DNA of 5,047 nt, taken from contig JAUNUZ010000206.1 in NCBI GenBank assembly GCA_030537915.1, positions 1 through 5,047 of the forward strand, given 5' to 3'. The DNA comes from Micrococcales bacterium (GTDB lineage: Bacteria > Actinomycetota > Actinomycetes > Actinomycetales > Dermatophilaceae). A model generated the notes under the pieces. The model had not been told where the DNA came from, made no database searches, and saw only the letters and a list, made by a program, of their open reading frames with translations. Position numbers and translations under genes: made by a program. Shown here piece by piece: positions 1 to 5,047 of the stretch (positions within the stretch are counted from its first letter, which is position 1; the number at the start of each line of letters is the position of its first letter).

Positions 1-147
1 CGACAGCATCACCGAGAAGTGCTGGTAGTCCAGCCACGGCCTACCGTCGAGGCGTACCGCATCATCGACACTCGGGTCGAGCGTCGCGGCCGGCAGTTCG
101 ATCCCCAGGAAGCCGCTGTCGTAGCCCGATCCCCAGGGCGTTTCCAC
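1..147 (-). CDS. DNA/RNA non-specific endonuclease (NUC1 family), N-terminal 49 residues, runs off left edge
   Basis: Seen: from a GTG at 147-145 the minus strand is open for 49 codons to the window edge. The peptide carries GYDSGFLGIELP near residues 8-19 and LDYQHFSVMLS at 39-49. Established: this pattern (GYDxxFLG, a short proline-containing stretch, then LDYxHFSV) is the usual N-terminus of actinobacterial NUC1/endonuclease G-like nucleases. These are metal-dependent enzymes that cut DNA and RNA without sequence preference. Their catalytic DRGH motif lies further on and would be outside this window, so activity cannot be judged. No signal peptide is visible, which fits a cytoplasmic protein. 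A second in-frame GTG lies at 156-154, but the one at 147 has GAGG eight bases upstream and is preferred. The gene follows the broken hydrolase by 10 bases, so coupled translation is likely. Confidence 0.82.
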   Translation of the reverse strand, partial: METPWGSGYDSGFLGIELPAATLDPSVDDAVRLDGRPWLDYQHFSVMLS

Positions 148-152
148 CGTGT

Positions 153-159
153 TCACCTC
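153..159 (-). promoter_or_regulatory. Ribosome-binding site of the nuclease, overlapping the hydrolase stop codon
   Basis: The minus strand reads GAGGTGA at 159-153. The GAGG core is eight bases before the GTG start at 147. The first two bases are part of the TGA stop (160-158) of the upstream reading frame, so a ribosome ending there would uncover or reuse this site. This supports the chosen start and suggests translational coupling. Confidence 0.6.
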
Positions 160-430
160 AGCCCTGGAGCAGGAACTCGCGGATCTGTTCCAGGACCTGC
201 TCGGGTGCCTCTTCCGGCAGGTAGTGCCCGCAGTCCAGCGCCTGTCCGGTGACGTCGTCGGCGATCCGGTGCCGCATCAGGTGGGTCTGCGGGTGCCCGT
301 GCAGGAGTAGCAGTGGCGGGCGCGTTGGGGCATTGGCGCCCTCGCCGGCATCTTCCTCGAAGAAGCTGCATCGACCGGCGATCCGGACGTCACCGAGATC
401 GACCTCGAATTCCTCATAGCGCGTGAACAT
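158..430 (-). pseudogene. Alpha/beta hydrolase (haloacetate dehalogenase-like) with a large in-frame internal deletion
   Basis: The frame starts at ATG 430-428, ten bases after GGAGG, and ends at TGA 160-158, giving 90 residues. Residues 1-57 match the N-terminus of haloacetate dehalogenase-type hydrolases: a strand-rich start, then PPLLLLHGHPQTHLMRH at 38-54, the oxyanion HG motif region. Residues 58-90 match the extreme C-terminus: ALDCGHYLPEEAPE at 64-77, with the catalytic His at 69. Family members are usually about 290-300 residues, so about 200 are missing, including the nucleophile and acid residues and the cap domain. The join is near residues 57-60 (about 250-262) and preserves the frame. 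An 11-bp direct repeat, CGGCGATCCGG at 259-269 and 376-386, lies in the remnant. The product cannot be a working hydrolase. Open codons further upstream to 571 do not look coding. It may persist as a leader coupled to the nuclease. Confidence 0.75.
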
Positions 431-440
431 CTCGTGGTTT

Positions 441-445
441 CCTCC
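441..445 (-). promoter_or_regulatory. Ribosome-binding site of the hydrolase remnant
   Basis: GGAGG on the minus strand ends ten bases before the ATG at 430. It decides the start of the remnant in favour of 430 over upstream in-frame codons reaching to 571, and shows that the translation start survived the internal deletion. Confidence 0.55.
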
Positions 446-485
446 GCTCACCGACCCTGACGAAAGGGCGGCACCCCGACCGTAT

Positions 486-497
486 CGGTCGCGACCG
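486..497. repeat. 12-bp perfect palindrome in the gap upstream of the hydrolase remnant
   Basis: CGGTCGCGACCG is identical to its reverse complement. With one extra G bulged, the flanking AT and AT also pair. It lies 56 bases upstream of the ATG at 430, within the 183-bp gap after the exporter gene, where a promoter or operator could sit. One or a few such palindromes are expected by chance in 5 kb of GC-rich DNA, so an operator role is only a possibility. No convincing -10/-35 pair was found in the gap. Confidence 0.25.
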
Positions 498-601
498 GAT
501 CTCTCCTGTTCCGTGCGCTCGGGGGTGCCGGCTACACCGGGGGCCAATGACAACACCAGGTCTTCCACCAAGCTGAGCTGGCGGTACTGAGGCCGTGTAA
601 A

Positions 602-629
602 TCGGCGGCGGTGTCACTCGGCGGCGGTG
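602..629. repeat. Perfect 12-bp direct repeat straddling the exporter stop codon
   Basis: TCGGCGGCGGTG occurs at 602-613 and again at 618-629, separated by TCAC. The exporter TGA (616-614) falls in the spacer, so one copy encodes the last residues of the protein and the other is the first untranslated stretch. The pattern is that of a 16-bp tandem duplication, probably by replication slippage in GC-rich DNA. Confidence 0.6.
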
Positions 630-1264
630 CGCAGACCCATCGCAACCAGGACCGCGCCGCCGACCAGTTCGAGTCGCCGAGCCCAGCGTCGAGGATCCAG
701 GATCCGGCCGATCCCTTTCAAGCCCGCAGCCCACAGCCCGAGCCACACTGTCATGAACACGATATGAACGGCCGCGAGCTGGACAGTGGCAAGCGTGCCG
801 ACTTCGTGAGCGGTCATGAACTGCGGGGCAAGGGTCAGATACACGGTGGCTGCCTTCGCGTTGAGCACGTTCGCGACATAGGCCTTGACCAGGGTTCTCC
901 ACATCGGGTGCGCCCGTCCTGCGCTGGAGCAGTCGACGGGGCTCGGTGTCGGCGGCTCCCCTCTGCGATCAGGCGAGATACCCCGCCGCAGGAGCATCAG
1001 GCCCAGAACGATCAGGTAGACCGCCCCAAGGAGCCGAATCGCGCCGTACAACCGGGCTGAACTCATCACGACCGCGGCTAAACCCAGGCCAGCCAGCACC
1101 GCATGGGTGAGGATGCCTGCCCCGGTGCCCACGATCGTTACGAGCGCGCCGCGGTGATCCCCGCTCAGCCCACGCTCGCTGACGAGGGTGAAGCTCGCCC
1201 CCGGCGTGAGCACCATCGGCGCCAACGCGACGCAGAAGCCCAGCAGAGCGGTCGATCCGAGCAC
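614..1264 (-). CDS. LysE/RhtB-family exporter
   Basis: Inner-membrane exporter of 216 residues, close to the usual 200-215 for this family, which pumps amino acids or related small molecules out of the cell, probably by proton exchange. Hydrophobic segments are visible at about residues 4-26, 39-68, 72-94, 124-149, 157-181 and 197-213, fitting the six-helix plan. The N-terminal motif, usually PGPD, reads TPGASF at 20-25. The GxxYLxxLG-type third-helix motif is GAVYLIVLG at 80-88. The usual NPK before the fourth helix is NAK (135-137), followed by APQFM at 146-150. The cytoplasmic loop at 95-122 is hydrophilic and proline-rich. The start is GTG, with AGGGGGG six bases upstream. The substrate cannot be predicted: the two departures from the family motifs argue against assigning lysine, threonine or homoserine. 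It is transcribed away from the helicase gene and could lead a minus-strand operon. Confidence 0.9.
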   Translation of the reverse strand: MLGSTALLGFCVALAPMVLTPGASFTLVSERGLSGDHRGALVTIVGTGAGILTHAVLAGLGLAAVVMSSARLYGAIRLLGAVYLIVLGLMLLRRGISPDRRGEPPTPSPVDCSSAGRAHPMWRTLVKAYVANVLNAKAATVYLTLAPQFMTAHEVGTLATVQLAAVHIVFMTVWLGLWAAGLKGIGRILDPRRWARRLELVGGAVLVAMGLRTAAE

Positions 1265-1270
1265 TACTGG

Positions 1271-1277
1271 CCCCCCT
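1271..1277 (-). promoter_or_regulatory. Ribosome-binding site of the exporter
   Basis: The minus strand reads AGGGGGG, six bases before the GTG at 1264-1262. This purine run is the reason for choosing GTG 1264 as the start, which also gives a family-typical N-terminus. Confidence 0.55.
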
Positions 1278-1292
1278 CACGATCCTCTGGAC

Positions 1293-1343
1293 CACGAACC
1301 ATACGCACCGCGACGCCAGCACCTGGTGGACGACGGGTTCGTG
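1293..1343. promoter_or_regulatory. Divergent promoter region with nested inverted repeats
   Basis: The 107 bp between the two divergent starts (1264 and 1372) must hold promoters for both genes. Within it, CACGAACC (1293-1300) and GGTTCGTG (1336-1343) form an 8-bp perfect inverted repeat with a 35-base spacer. Inside the spacer is the short palindrome CACCTGGTG (1320-1328). Such an arrangement could bind a dimeric regulator controlling both directions. No regulator gene is in the window and no clear -10/-35 boxes were recognised, so this is a candidate only. Confidence 0.3.
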
Positions 1344-1357
1344 CGCGCGGCCGGAGC

Positions 1358-1363
1358 AGGAGG
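1358..1363 (+). promoter_or_regulatory. Strong ribosome-binding site deciding a TTG start
   Basis: AGGAGG ends eight bases before TTG at 1372-1374. This perfect Shine-Dalgarno sequence supports the rare TTG start over later in-frame codons such as the GTG at 1408. A strong site paired with a weak start codon suggests moderate translation of a potentially toxic nuclease-helicase. Confidence 0.7.
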
Positions 1364-1371
1364 GAGAGCCA

Positions 1372-4300
1372 TTGACCGCGCCGGCCCGGGACAGCGACCG
1401 TGGTGGGGTGACCCGCGACGACGTGCCTCTGGCCGAAGGCCTACACGAATCGGTGGTGACGCTGGCTCTGCTGCGCAGGCTGGCGCAGCGGCCCGAACTC
1501 ACGCGCGCTATCGCGGATGTCGACCAGGCCGACCAGCCCGACGTGCTCGCCACACACCTGGGACGGACGATTCTGCGCCGCCTGCGAGCGCCCGGCGATC
1601 AGGACACCGCCGGCCGCCTCGACGTCGTGCGCCGCGTGCTCGACCTGCTCGACGATCCGCAGGAGTGCCCGCAGGAGGGCGTGCGCCGCCTCCTGTCTCT
1701 CACCCGACCGGCCGCTCCCGGGCTGCCACCCGCCTACCCCGTCGGGGTGCGCCCGAGCACTCCGCTGGCCGACGTCGCGCTGCTCACCAACGCCCATGGT
1801 GACCCGGGTCTGGGCAGCGAGATCAAAGCCGAGCTCGACACGAGCGATGAGGTCCTGCTCATCTGCGCCTTCGTCAAATGGCACGGCATGCGCACGCTGG
1901 AGGAACAGCTCGGACGCCTGCGCGAGCGCGGCGCGCCCCTGCGGGTCATCACGACCACCTACCTCGGCGGCACGGATATAAAGGCGCTCGACCGCCTCGC
2001 TCGCGATTTCGGCGCCGACATCCGCGTCCAGTACGACCCGCGCCGGACCCGGCTGCACGCCAAGGGTTGGCTGTTCCGCCGGAACACCGGCTTCGACACG
2101 GCCTATGTGGGCTCGTCCAACCTCACCGTCAGTGCCCTGCTGGACGGCGCCGAGTGGAACGTGCGCTTGTCCGCCCAGGCCACGCCGTCGCAGCTGGAGA
2201 AGTACAGCGCCACCTTCGAGGCGTACTGGCAATCTGATGAGTACGCGCATAACGACCCCGACGAGCCGGCCGATCGCGAGCGCCTGGAGCGGGCCCTGGC
2301 GGCCGCGAACGGCCCGGGCACGCCGACGCCCCTGCTCGTCTCCGGCCTCGACGTGCGGCCCTACCCGCACCAGCAGCAGATCCTGGAATCCCTCGAGGCC
2401 GAGCGCGTGGTCCACGATCGCCACCGCAACCTGGTCGTCGCGGCGACCGGGACGGGCAAGACCGTCATTGCAGCTCTGGACTACCGCCGCCTCGCCGCTC
2501 GCAGCGGCCCGCTGCACGGACGTTCCGGCAGTGGCGCCGCCGCTGATCGACCCAGCCTCCTGTTCGTCGCCCATCGCAAGGAGATCCTGGACCAGTCCCT
2601 GCGCACCTACCGCGAGGTCCTGACCGACGGCACCTTCGGCGAGTTGTACGTCGGCGGCCAGGTGCCCCGCAACTGGCGGCACGTCTTCGCCAGCGTCCAA
2701 TCGCTGACGGGACACATCCAGCAGATGCCGACCGGCGCCTTCGACATCGTCGTCATCGACGAGTTCCACCACGCGCAGGCCCCGACCTACCGACGCATCC
2801 TGGACCACCTGCGGCCGCGCGAACTACTCGGCCTCACCGCGACACCGGAACGCTCCGACGGGACCGACGTCCGCGCCTACTTCGAGGGCCGCACCGCCGC
2901 GGAACTTCGCGTCTGGGACGCGATCGCCGCCGACCTGTTGTCCCCCTTCCACTACTTCGGCATCGCCGACGGCACCGATCTGAGCGGGATCGGCTGGAAC
3001 GCCGGCCGGTACGCAGATGCCGAGCTCGATCGGCTCTACACCGGCAACGACGCCCGCGCCCGCCTCGTCCTGCGTCAGCTGGAGGACAAGGTCACCGACC
3101 CGCACAGGATGCGCGCGCTCGGGTTCTGCGCTGGGGTGGCGCACGCGCAGTTCATGGCCCGGGTGTGCCGCAAGGCGGGTCTGGAGGCGGTCACCGTCAC
3201 CGGGCAGACGCCAACGCCCGAACGTGAGCGGGCGGTCGCCGACCTGCGGGCGGGGCGCATCTGTGCGATCGTCACCGCCGATCTCTTCAACGAGGGCGTC
3301 GACATCCCCGAGGTCGACACCGTGCTCTTCCTGCGCCCCACCGAGAGCCCGACCCTGTTCCTGCAGCAGCTCGGCCGGGGACTTCGCCTCACCGAGGGCA
3401 AGGCCGTCCTCACCGCCTTGGACTTCGTCGGCCACCACCGCAAAGAGTTCCGTGCGGACCTGCGCTTCCGGGCGCTCACGGGCGTCACCCGTCGAGGACT
3501 GGTGCGCGACATCGAGAAGCAGTTCCCGTTCCTGCCGTCGGGATGTCAGATCATCCTCGACCGGGTCACCCAGGACGAGGTGCTCCGCAACGTTCGCGAT
3601 CGCCTCGCGATGAACTGGCCGCGTCTGACGAGCGAGTTGCGGGCCCACCCCACCGACGACCTGCGCACCTTCCTGGACGAGGCCGGGGTGGACCTGCCAC
3701 AGGTGCTGCGGGCGACCAAGTCGTGGACGACGCTGCGCCAGGACGCCGGGCTCCTTCCCGGCGACGGTTCACACACGCAGGCAACCCTGGCTCGGCGGGC
3801 GCGCGCCCTGACGCACGTCGACGACACTCACCGCGCACAGACCTACCAGCGCCTCCTGCTCGATGACGCAGACTACTCCGAACTACGCGGGGCAGAGCGA
3901 CATCTCGCGCAGATGCTCTTCTTCTCGCTGTGGCCCGACGGCGGTGGATTCGCCTCCTACGAGGCCGGATTCGAGGCGCTGCGTCGAGAGCCGGCGATCC
4001 GCGACGAACTGCGACAGATCGTCGACATCGCCCACGACTGCACCCGCCGCTCCACGATCGAGCTCACCGGCCACCTCGGGCCGACCGGGCTGCGCGTGCA
4101 CGCTCGCTACTCCCGCGAGGAGATCCTCGCCGGTCTCGGCTGGGCCGGGTTCGACCGCAAGCCGAAGCACTTCCAGTCCGGGGTCCTGCACACGCAGGTG
4201 AACGGCGCGGACGTCGACGCGTTCTTCATCACGCTACGCAAGTCTGAGGCCGACTACTCACCGACGACGATGTACCGCGACTACCCACTGAGCCCGACCC

Positions 4301-4554
4301 TGTTCCACTGGGAGACCCAGTCGAGCACGTCGCTGGCGTCCCCGACCGGGCGGCGGTATCTGGCTGGCACGAGCAAGGTCGTGCTCTTCGTGCGCGAATC
4401 CAAGCGCAGCGACTTCGGAGACGGCGCCCCCTACACCTTCCTCGGGCCGGCCACCTACGTCAGCCACACCCGCGACCGTCCCATCGCCATCACCTGGCGC
4501 CTGGCGCACCCCATGCCCGCCGACCTCTACGCCGACAGCGCCATCGCGCTGTGA
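1372..4554 (+). CDS. PLD-like nuclease / SF2 helicase / DUF3427 fusion protein
   Basis: Cytoplasmic 1060-residue protein expected to track on DNA using ATP and probably cut it. Domains in order: a helical family-typical N-terminal region (about 20-115), a phospholipase D-like nuclease (about 130-290), two RecA-like helicase lobes (about 325-700), a helical linker (about 705-895) and DUF3427 (about 905-1052). The PLD motif is RLHAKGWLF (227-235; His229, Lys231) followed by GSSN (247-250). The usual Asp five residues after Lys is Arg236, and only one HKD motif is present, so a dimer would be needed to form a site. Helicase motifs are intact: ATGTGKT (358-364), AHRKEI (400-405), DEFH (463-466), TAT (489-491), FNEGVDIP (639-646) and QQLGRGLR (665-672). 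DUF3427 shows SPTTMYRDYPLS (963-974), LFHWETQS (977-984) and FVRESK (1006-1011). A Gly/Ser/Arg-rich insert lies at 376-394. It appears to be a single-gene transcript. A defence role is inferred from architecture; DNA repair is the main alternative. Confidence 0.95.
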   Translation: MTAPARDSDRGGVTRDDVPLAEGLHESVVTLALLRRLAQRPELTRAIADVDQADQPDVLATHLGRTILRRLRAPGDQDTAGRLDVVRRVLDLLDDPQECPQEGVRRLLSLTRPAAPGLPPAYPVGVRPSTPLADVALLTNAHGDPGLGSEIKAELDTSDEVLLICAFVKWHGMRTLEEQLGRLRERGAPLRVITTTYLGGTDIKALDRLARDFGADIRVQYDPRRTRLHAKGWLFRRNTGFDTAYVGSSNLTVSALLDGAEWNVRLSAQATPSQLEKYSATFEAYWQSDEYAHNDPDEPADRERLERALAAANGPGTPTPLLVSGLDVRPYPHQQQILESLEAERVVHDRHRNLVVAATGTGKTVIAALDYRRLAARSGPLHGRSGSGAAADRPSLLFVAHRKEILDQSLRTYREVLTDGTFGELYVGGQVPRNWRHVFASVQSLTGHIQQMPTGAFDIVVIDEFHHAQAPTYRRILDHLRPRELLGLTATPERSDGTDVRAYFEGRTAAELRVWDAIAADLLSPFHYFGIADGTDLSGIGWNAGRYADAELDRLYTGNDARARLVLRQLEDKVTDPHRMRALGFCAGVAHAQFMARVCRKAGLEAVTVTGQTPTPERERAVADLRAGRICAIVTADLFNEGVDIPEVDTVLFLRPTESPTLFLQQLGRGLRLTEGKAVLTALDFVGHHRKEFRADLRFRALTGVTRRGLVRDIEKQFPFLPSGCQIILDRVTQDEVLRNVRDRLAMNWPRLTSELRAHPTDDLRTFLDEAGVDLPQVLRATKSWTTLRQDAGLLPGDGSHTQATLARRARALTHVDDTHRAQTYQRLLLDDADYSELRGAERHLAQMLFFSLWPDGGGFASYEAGFEALRREPAIRDELRQIVDIAHDCTRRSTIELTGHLGPTGLRVHARYSREEILAGLGWAGFDRKPKHFQSGVLHTQVNGADVDAFFITLRKSEADYSPTTMYRDYPLSPTLFHWETQSSTSLASPTGRRYLAGTSKVVLFVRESKRSDFGDGAPYTFLGPATYVSHTRDRPIAITWRLAHPMPADLYADSAIAL

Positions 4555-4571
4555 GCCTTGTGGAGCGAGGC
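4555..4571 (+). terminator. Possible hairpin directly after the helicase stop
   Basis: GCCTTG (4555-4560) can pair with CGAGGC (4566-4571) around a five-base loop, with one G-U pair. It begins at the base after the TGA. There is no following T tract. Such T-less hairpins have been proposed as terminators in actinobacteria, but the stem is short and could be chance. Confidence 0.22.
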
Positions 4572-4675
4572 CGAACGTCGAGGGCGTCTGTCAAGCGGCG
4601 GCTCCCCGGCGACGACGGCTTCATCACCCGAACTCCCGCACCATCGACCGTAGGAGGACCGTCACCGAGACGCGT

Positions 4676-4693
4676 CGCTGCGCCGGGCCAGCG
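4676..4693 (-). terminator. Possible hairpin directly after the minus-strand stop at 4694
   Basis: CGCTG (4676-4680) and CAGCG (4689-4693) form a five-base-pair stem with an eight-base loop. On the minus strand it starts at the base following the TAA of the partial reading frame. Together with the hairpin at 4555-4571 it would bracket a 139-bp convergent gap. The stem is short and has no T tract. Confidence 0.22.
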
Positions 4694-5047
4694 TTAAGGG
4701 CGGAGGTGGTCGGGCAGGCCGGGGGCCCGACGTCGGGAGGCGCGGGTGAGCGGCGCAGAGACGGTGTCAAGATCGATCGGTCCGAGCGCCGTAACCTCAG
4801 TGAGCGAGGTTTGTGTAGGCGGACTCAGCGTGAGAGGCACGTCGGTGAGACGAGCGGGCAGGTACCAGCGGTAGTCACCGCCCTGGATGGCCCAGCGGTC
4901 GGCTCCCGTGGGGCCAAGGCTGCTGGCAACCGCGCCGGTACTCCGCCACGTTAGCCACCCCGCTACGGCCCTAAAAGTTTCATCTGAAGCCCCAGATTGA
5001 ACTTCTGCCCTCCTGGCGCGCCATGCCCGCTCAGCAGATGTACCGCG
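4694..5047 (-). CDS. Unrecognised reading frame, C-terminal 117 residues, open to right edge
   Basis: I do not recognise this protein. The minus-strand frame is open from the right edge to TAA at 4696-4694. The segment from about 4940 down to 4694 reads like protein: it includes GADRWAIQGGDYRWYLPARL and then LTEVTALGPIDLDTVSAP, and by hand count about three quarters of its codons end in G or C. The first third, from 5047 to about 4945, has much more A/T at third positions and an AT-rich inverted repeat, unlike the genes nearby. There is no ATG or TTG in frame, and the only GTG lies well inside the protein-like part. It is therefore either the end of a gene starting beyond the window or a truncated fragment joined to non-coding DNA. 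The opposite-strand frame here is rich in Arg and Gly and less convincing. Confidence 0.38.
   Translation of the reverse strand, partial: RGTSAERAWRARRAEVQSGASDETFRAVAGWLTWRSTGAVASSLGPTGADRWAIQGGDYRWYLPARLTDVPLTLSPPTQTSLTEVTALGPIDLDTVSAPLTRASRRRAPGLPDHLRP
4780..4824. other. Nested stem-loop, possible structured element
   Basis: An outer stem GTCCG/CGGAC (4780-4784 with 4820-4824) encloses an inner stem AACCTC/GAGGTT (4793-4798 with 4806-4811) with a seven-base loop. Eight unpaired bases lie on each side between the two stems. A further bulged hairpin follows at 4865-4886. It could be a small structured RNA or part of a terminator, or simply chance pairing in GC-rich DNA within a weak reading frame. 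Confidence 0.2.
4975..5004. repeat. AT-richer imperfect inverted repeat, 12-bp arms
   Basis: AAGTTTCATCTG (4975-4986) and CAGATTGAACTT (4993-5004) are inverted copies matching at 10 of 12 positions, with a six-base spacer AAGCCC. As RNA, one of the two mismatches becomes a G-U pair. It is one of the few AT-rich patches in the window, which fits an intergenic operator or terminator better than coding sequence. Confidence 0.4.

Larger units (their letters stand above)
4555..5047. other. Right flank with no firmly supported gene
   Basis: Apart from the doubtful minus-strand frame, nothing here was recognised: no complete gene with a ribosome-binding site, no tRNA, no transposase and no integrase. 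An isolated AGGAGG at 4652-4657 is not followed by a start codon at usable distance. The stretch has several small hairpins (for example at 4793-4811 and 4865-4886) and a 12-bp perfect palindrome, CCCGACGTCGGG, at 4726-4737. Confidence 0.5.

Noticed and set aside
431..571. Upstream in-frame extension of the hydrolase remnant
   Set aside because: The extra 47 residues do not resemble the family, and a good GGAGG precedes the ATG at 430.
1441..2808. A 455-codon open frame on the minus strand inside the helicase gene
   Set aside because: Long antisense open frames are common opposite GC-rich genes. Its product is a low-complexity Gly/Arg/Val-rich sequence with no family features, while the plus-strand gene shows clear motifs throughout.
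2824..3648. A second long antisense frame opposite the helicase
   Set aside because: Same explanation: a mirror of codon bias in the real gene, with no recognisable domain.
4726..4737. 12-bp perfect palindrome CCCGACGTCGGG as an operator
   Set aside because: A palindrome of this length is expected about once or a few times in 5 kb of GC-rich DNA, and no promoter lies next to it.
4780..4950. Resemblance to the 5' part of a group II intron
   Set aside because: Small stems in GC-rich DNA suggested it, but no conserved intron boundary, domain V or reverse transcriptase motif could be found.
4706..4954. Plus-strand 82-codon frame in the right flank
   Set aside because: Arg/Gly-rich composition without recognisable motifs. 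A GGAGG lies just ahead, but the opposite frame looks more protein-like; neither is certain.
1..5047. CRISPR array, tRNA, rRNA or insertion sequence
   Set aside because: No regularly spaced repeats, cloverleaf arms, rRNA-like stretch or transposase motif was seen on either strand.

Overview
The window looks like chromosomal DNA from a high-GC actinobacterium. Base composition is strongly GC-rich, third codon positions are mostly G or C, GTG and TTG starts are used, and the gene families match versions common in actinomycetes. No rRNA, tRNA, CRISPR array or recognisable insertion sequence was seen. The genus cannot be named from the sequence alone.

Left part (1-1264, all minus strand). Read right to left, this holds a complete LysE/RhtB-type exporter (1264 to 614) and a 183-bp gap. 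Next comes a 90-residue alpha/beta-hydrolase reading frame that has lost about 200 central residues (430 to 158). Ten bases further is the GTG start of a DNA/RNA non-specific endonuclease (147 to beyond the left edge). The nuclease ribosome-binding site overlaps the hydrolase stop codon, so the broken hydrolase still has a translational connection to the nuclease. The three genes may be read together, but no shared function is evident.

Middle (1265-4554). A 107-bp divergent gap, carrying nested inverted repeats, separates the exporter from a large plus-strand gene. That gene has a TTG start behind a strong AGGAGG and encodes a 1060-residue fusion: helical N-terminal region, phospholipase D-like nuclease, superfamily 2 helicase, and C-terminal DUF3427 domain. 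It is the most interesting object here. It looks like a self-contained DNA-processing machine of restriction or defence type, intact in every helicase motif. The defence role is inferred from architecture; nothing in the window proves it.

Right part (4555-5047). No gene here is firmly supported. A minus-strand frame runs open from the right edge to a TAA at 4694. It reads like the C-terminus of an unrecognised protein, but it has no start codon in the window before the protein-like part begins and its codon use changes midway. If real, it converges on the helicase gene, and the 139-bp gap between the two stops has a small hairpin at each end. Near 4975-5004 there is an AT-richer imperfect inverted repeat.
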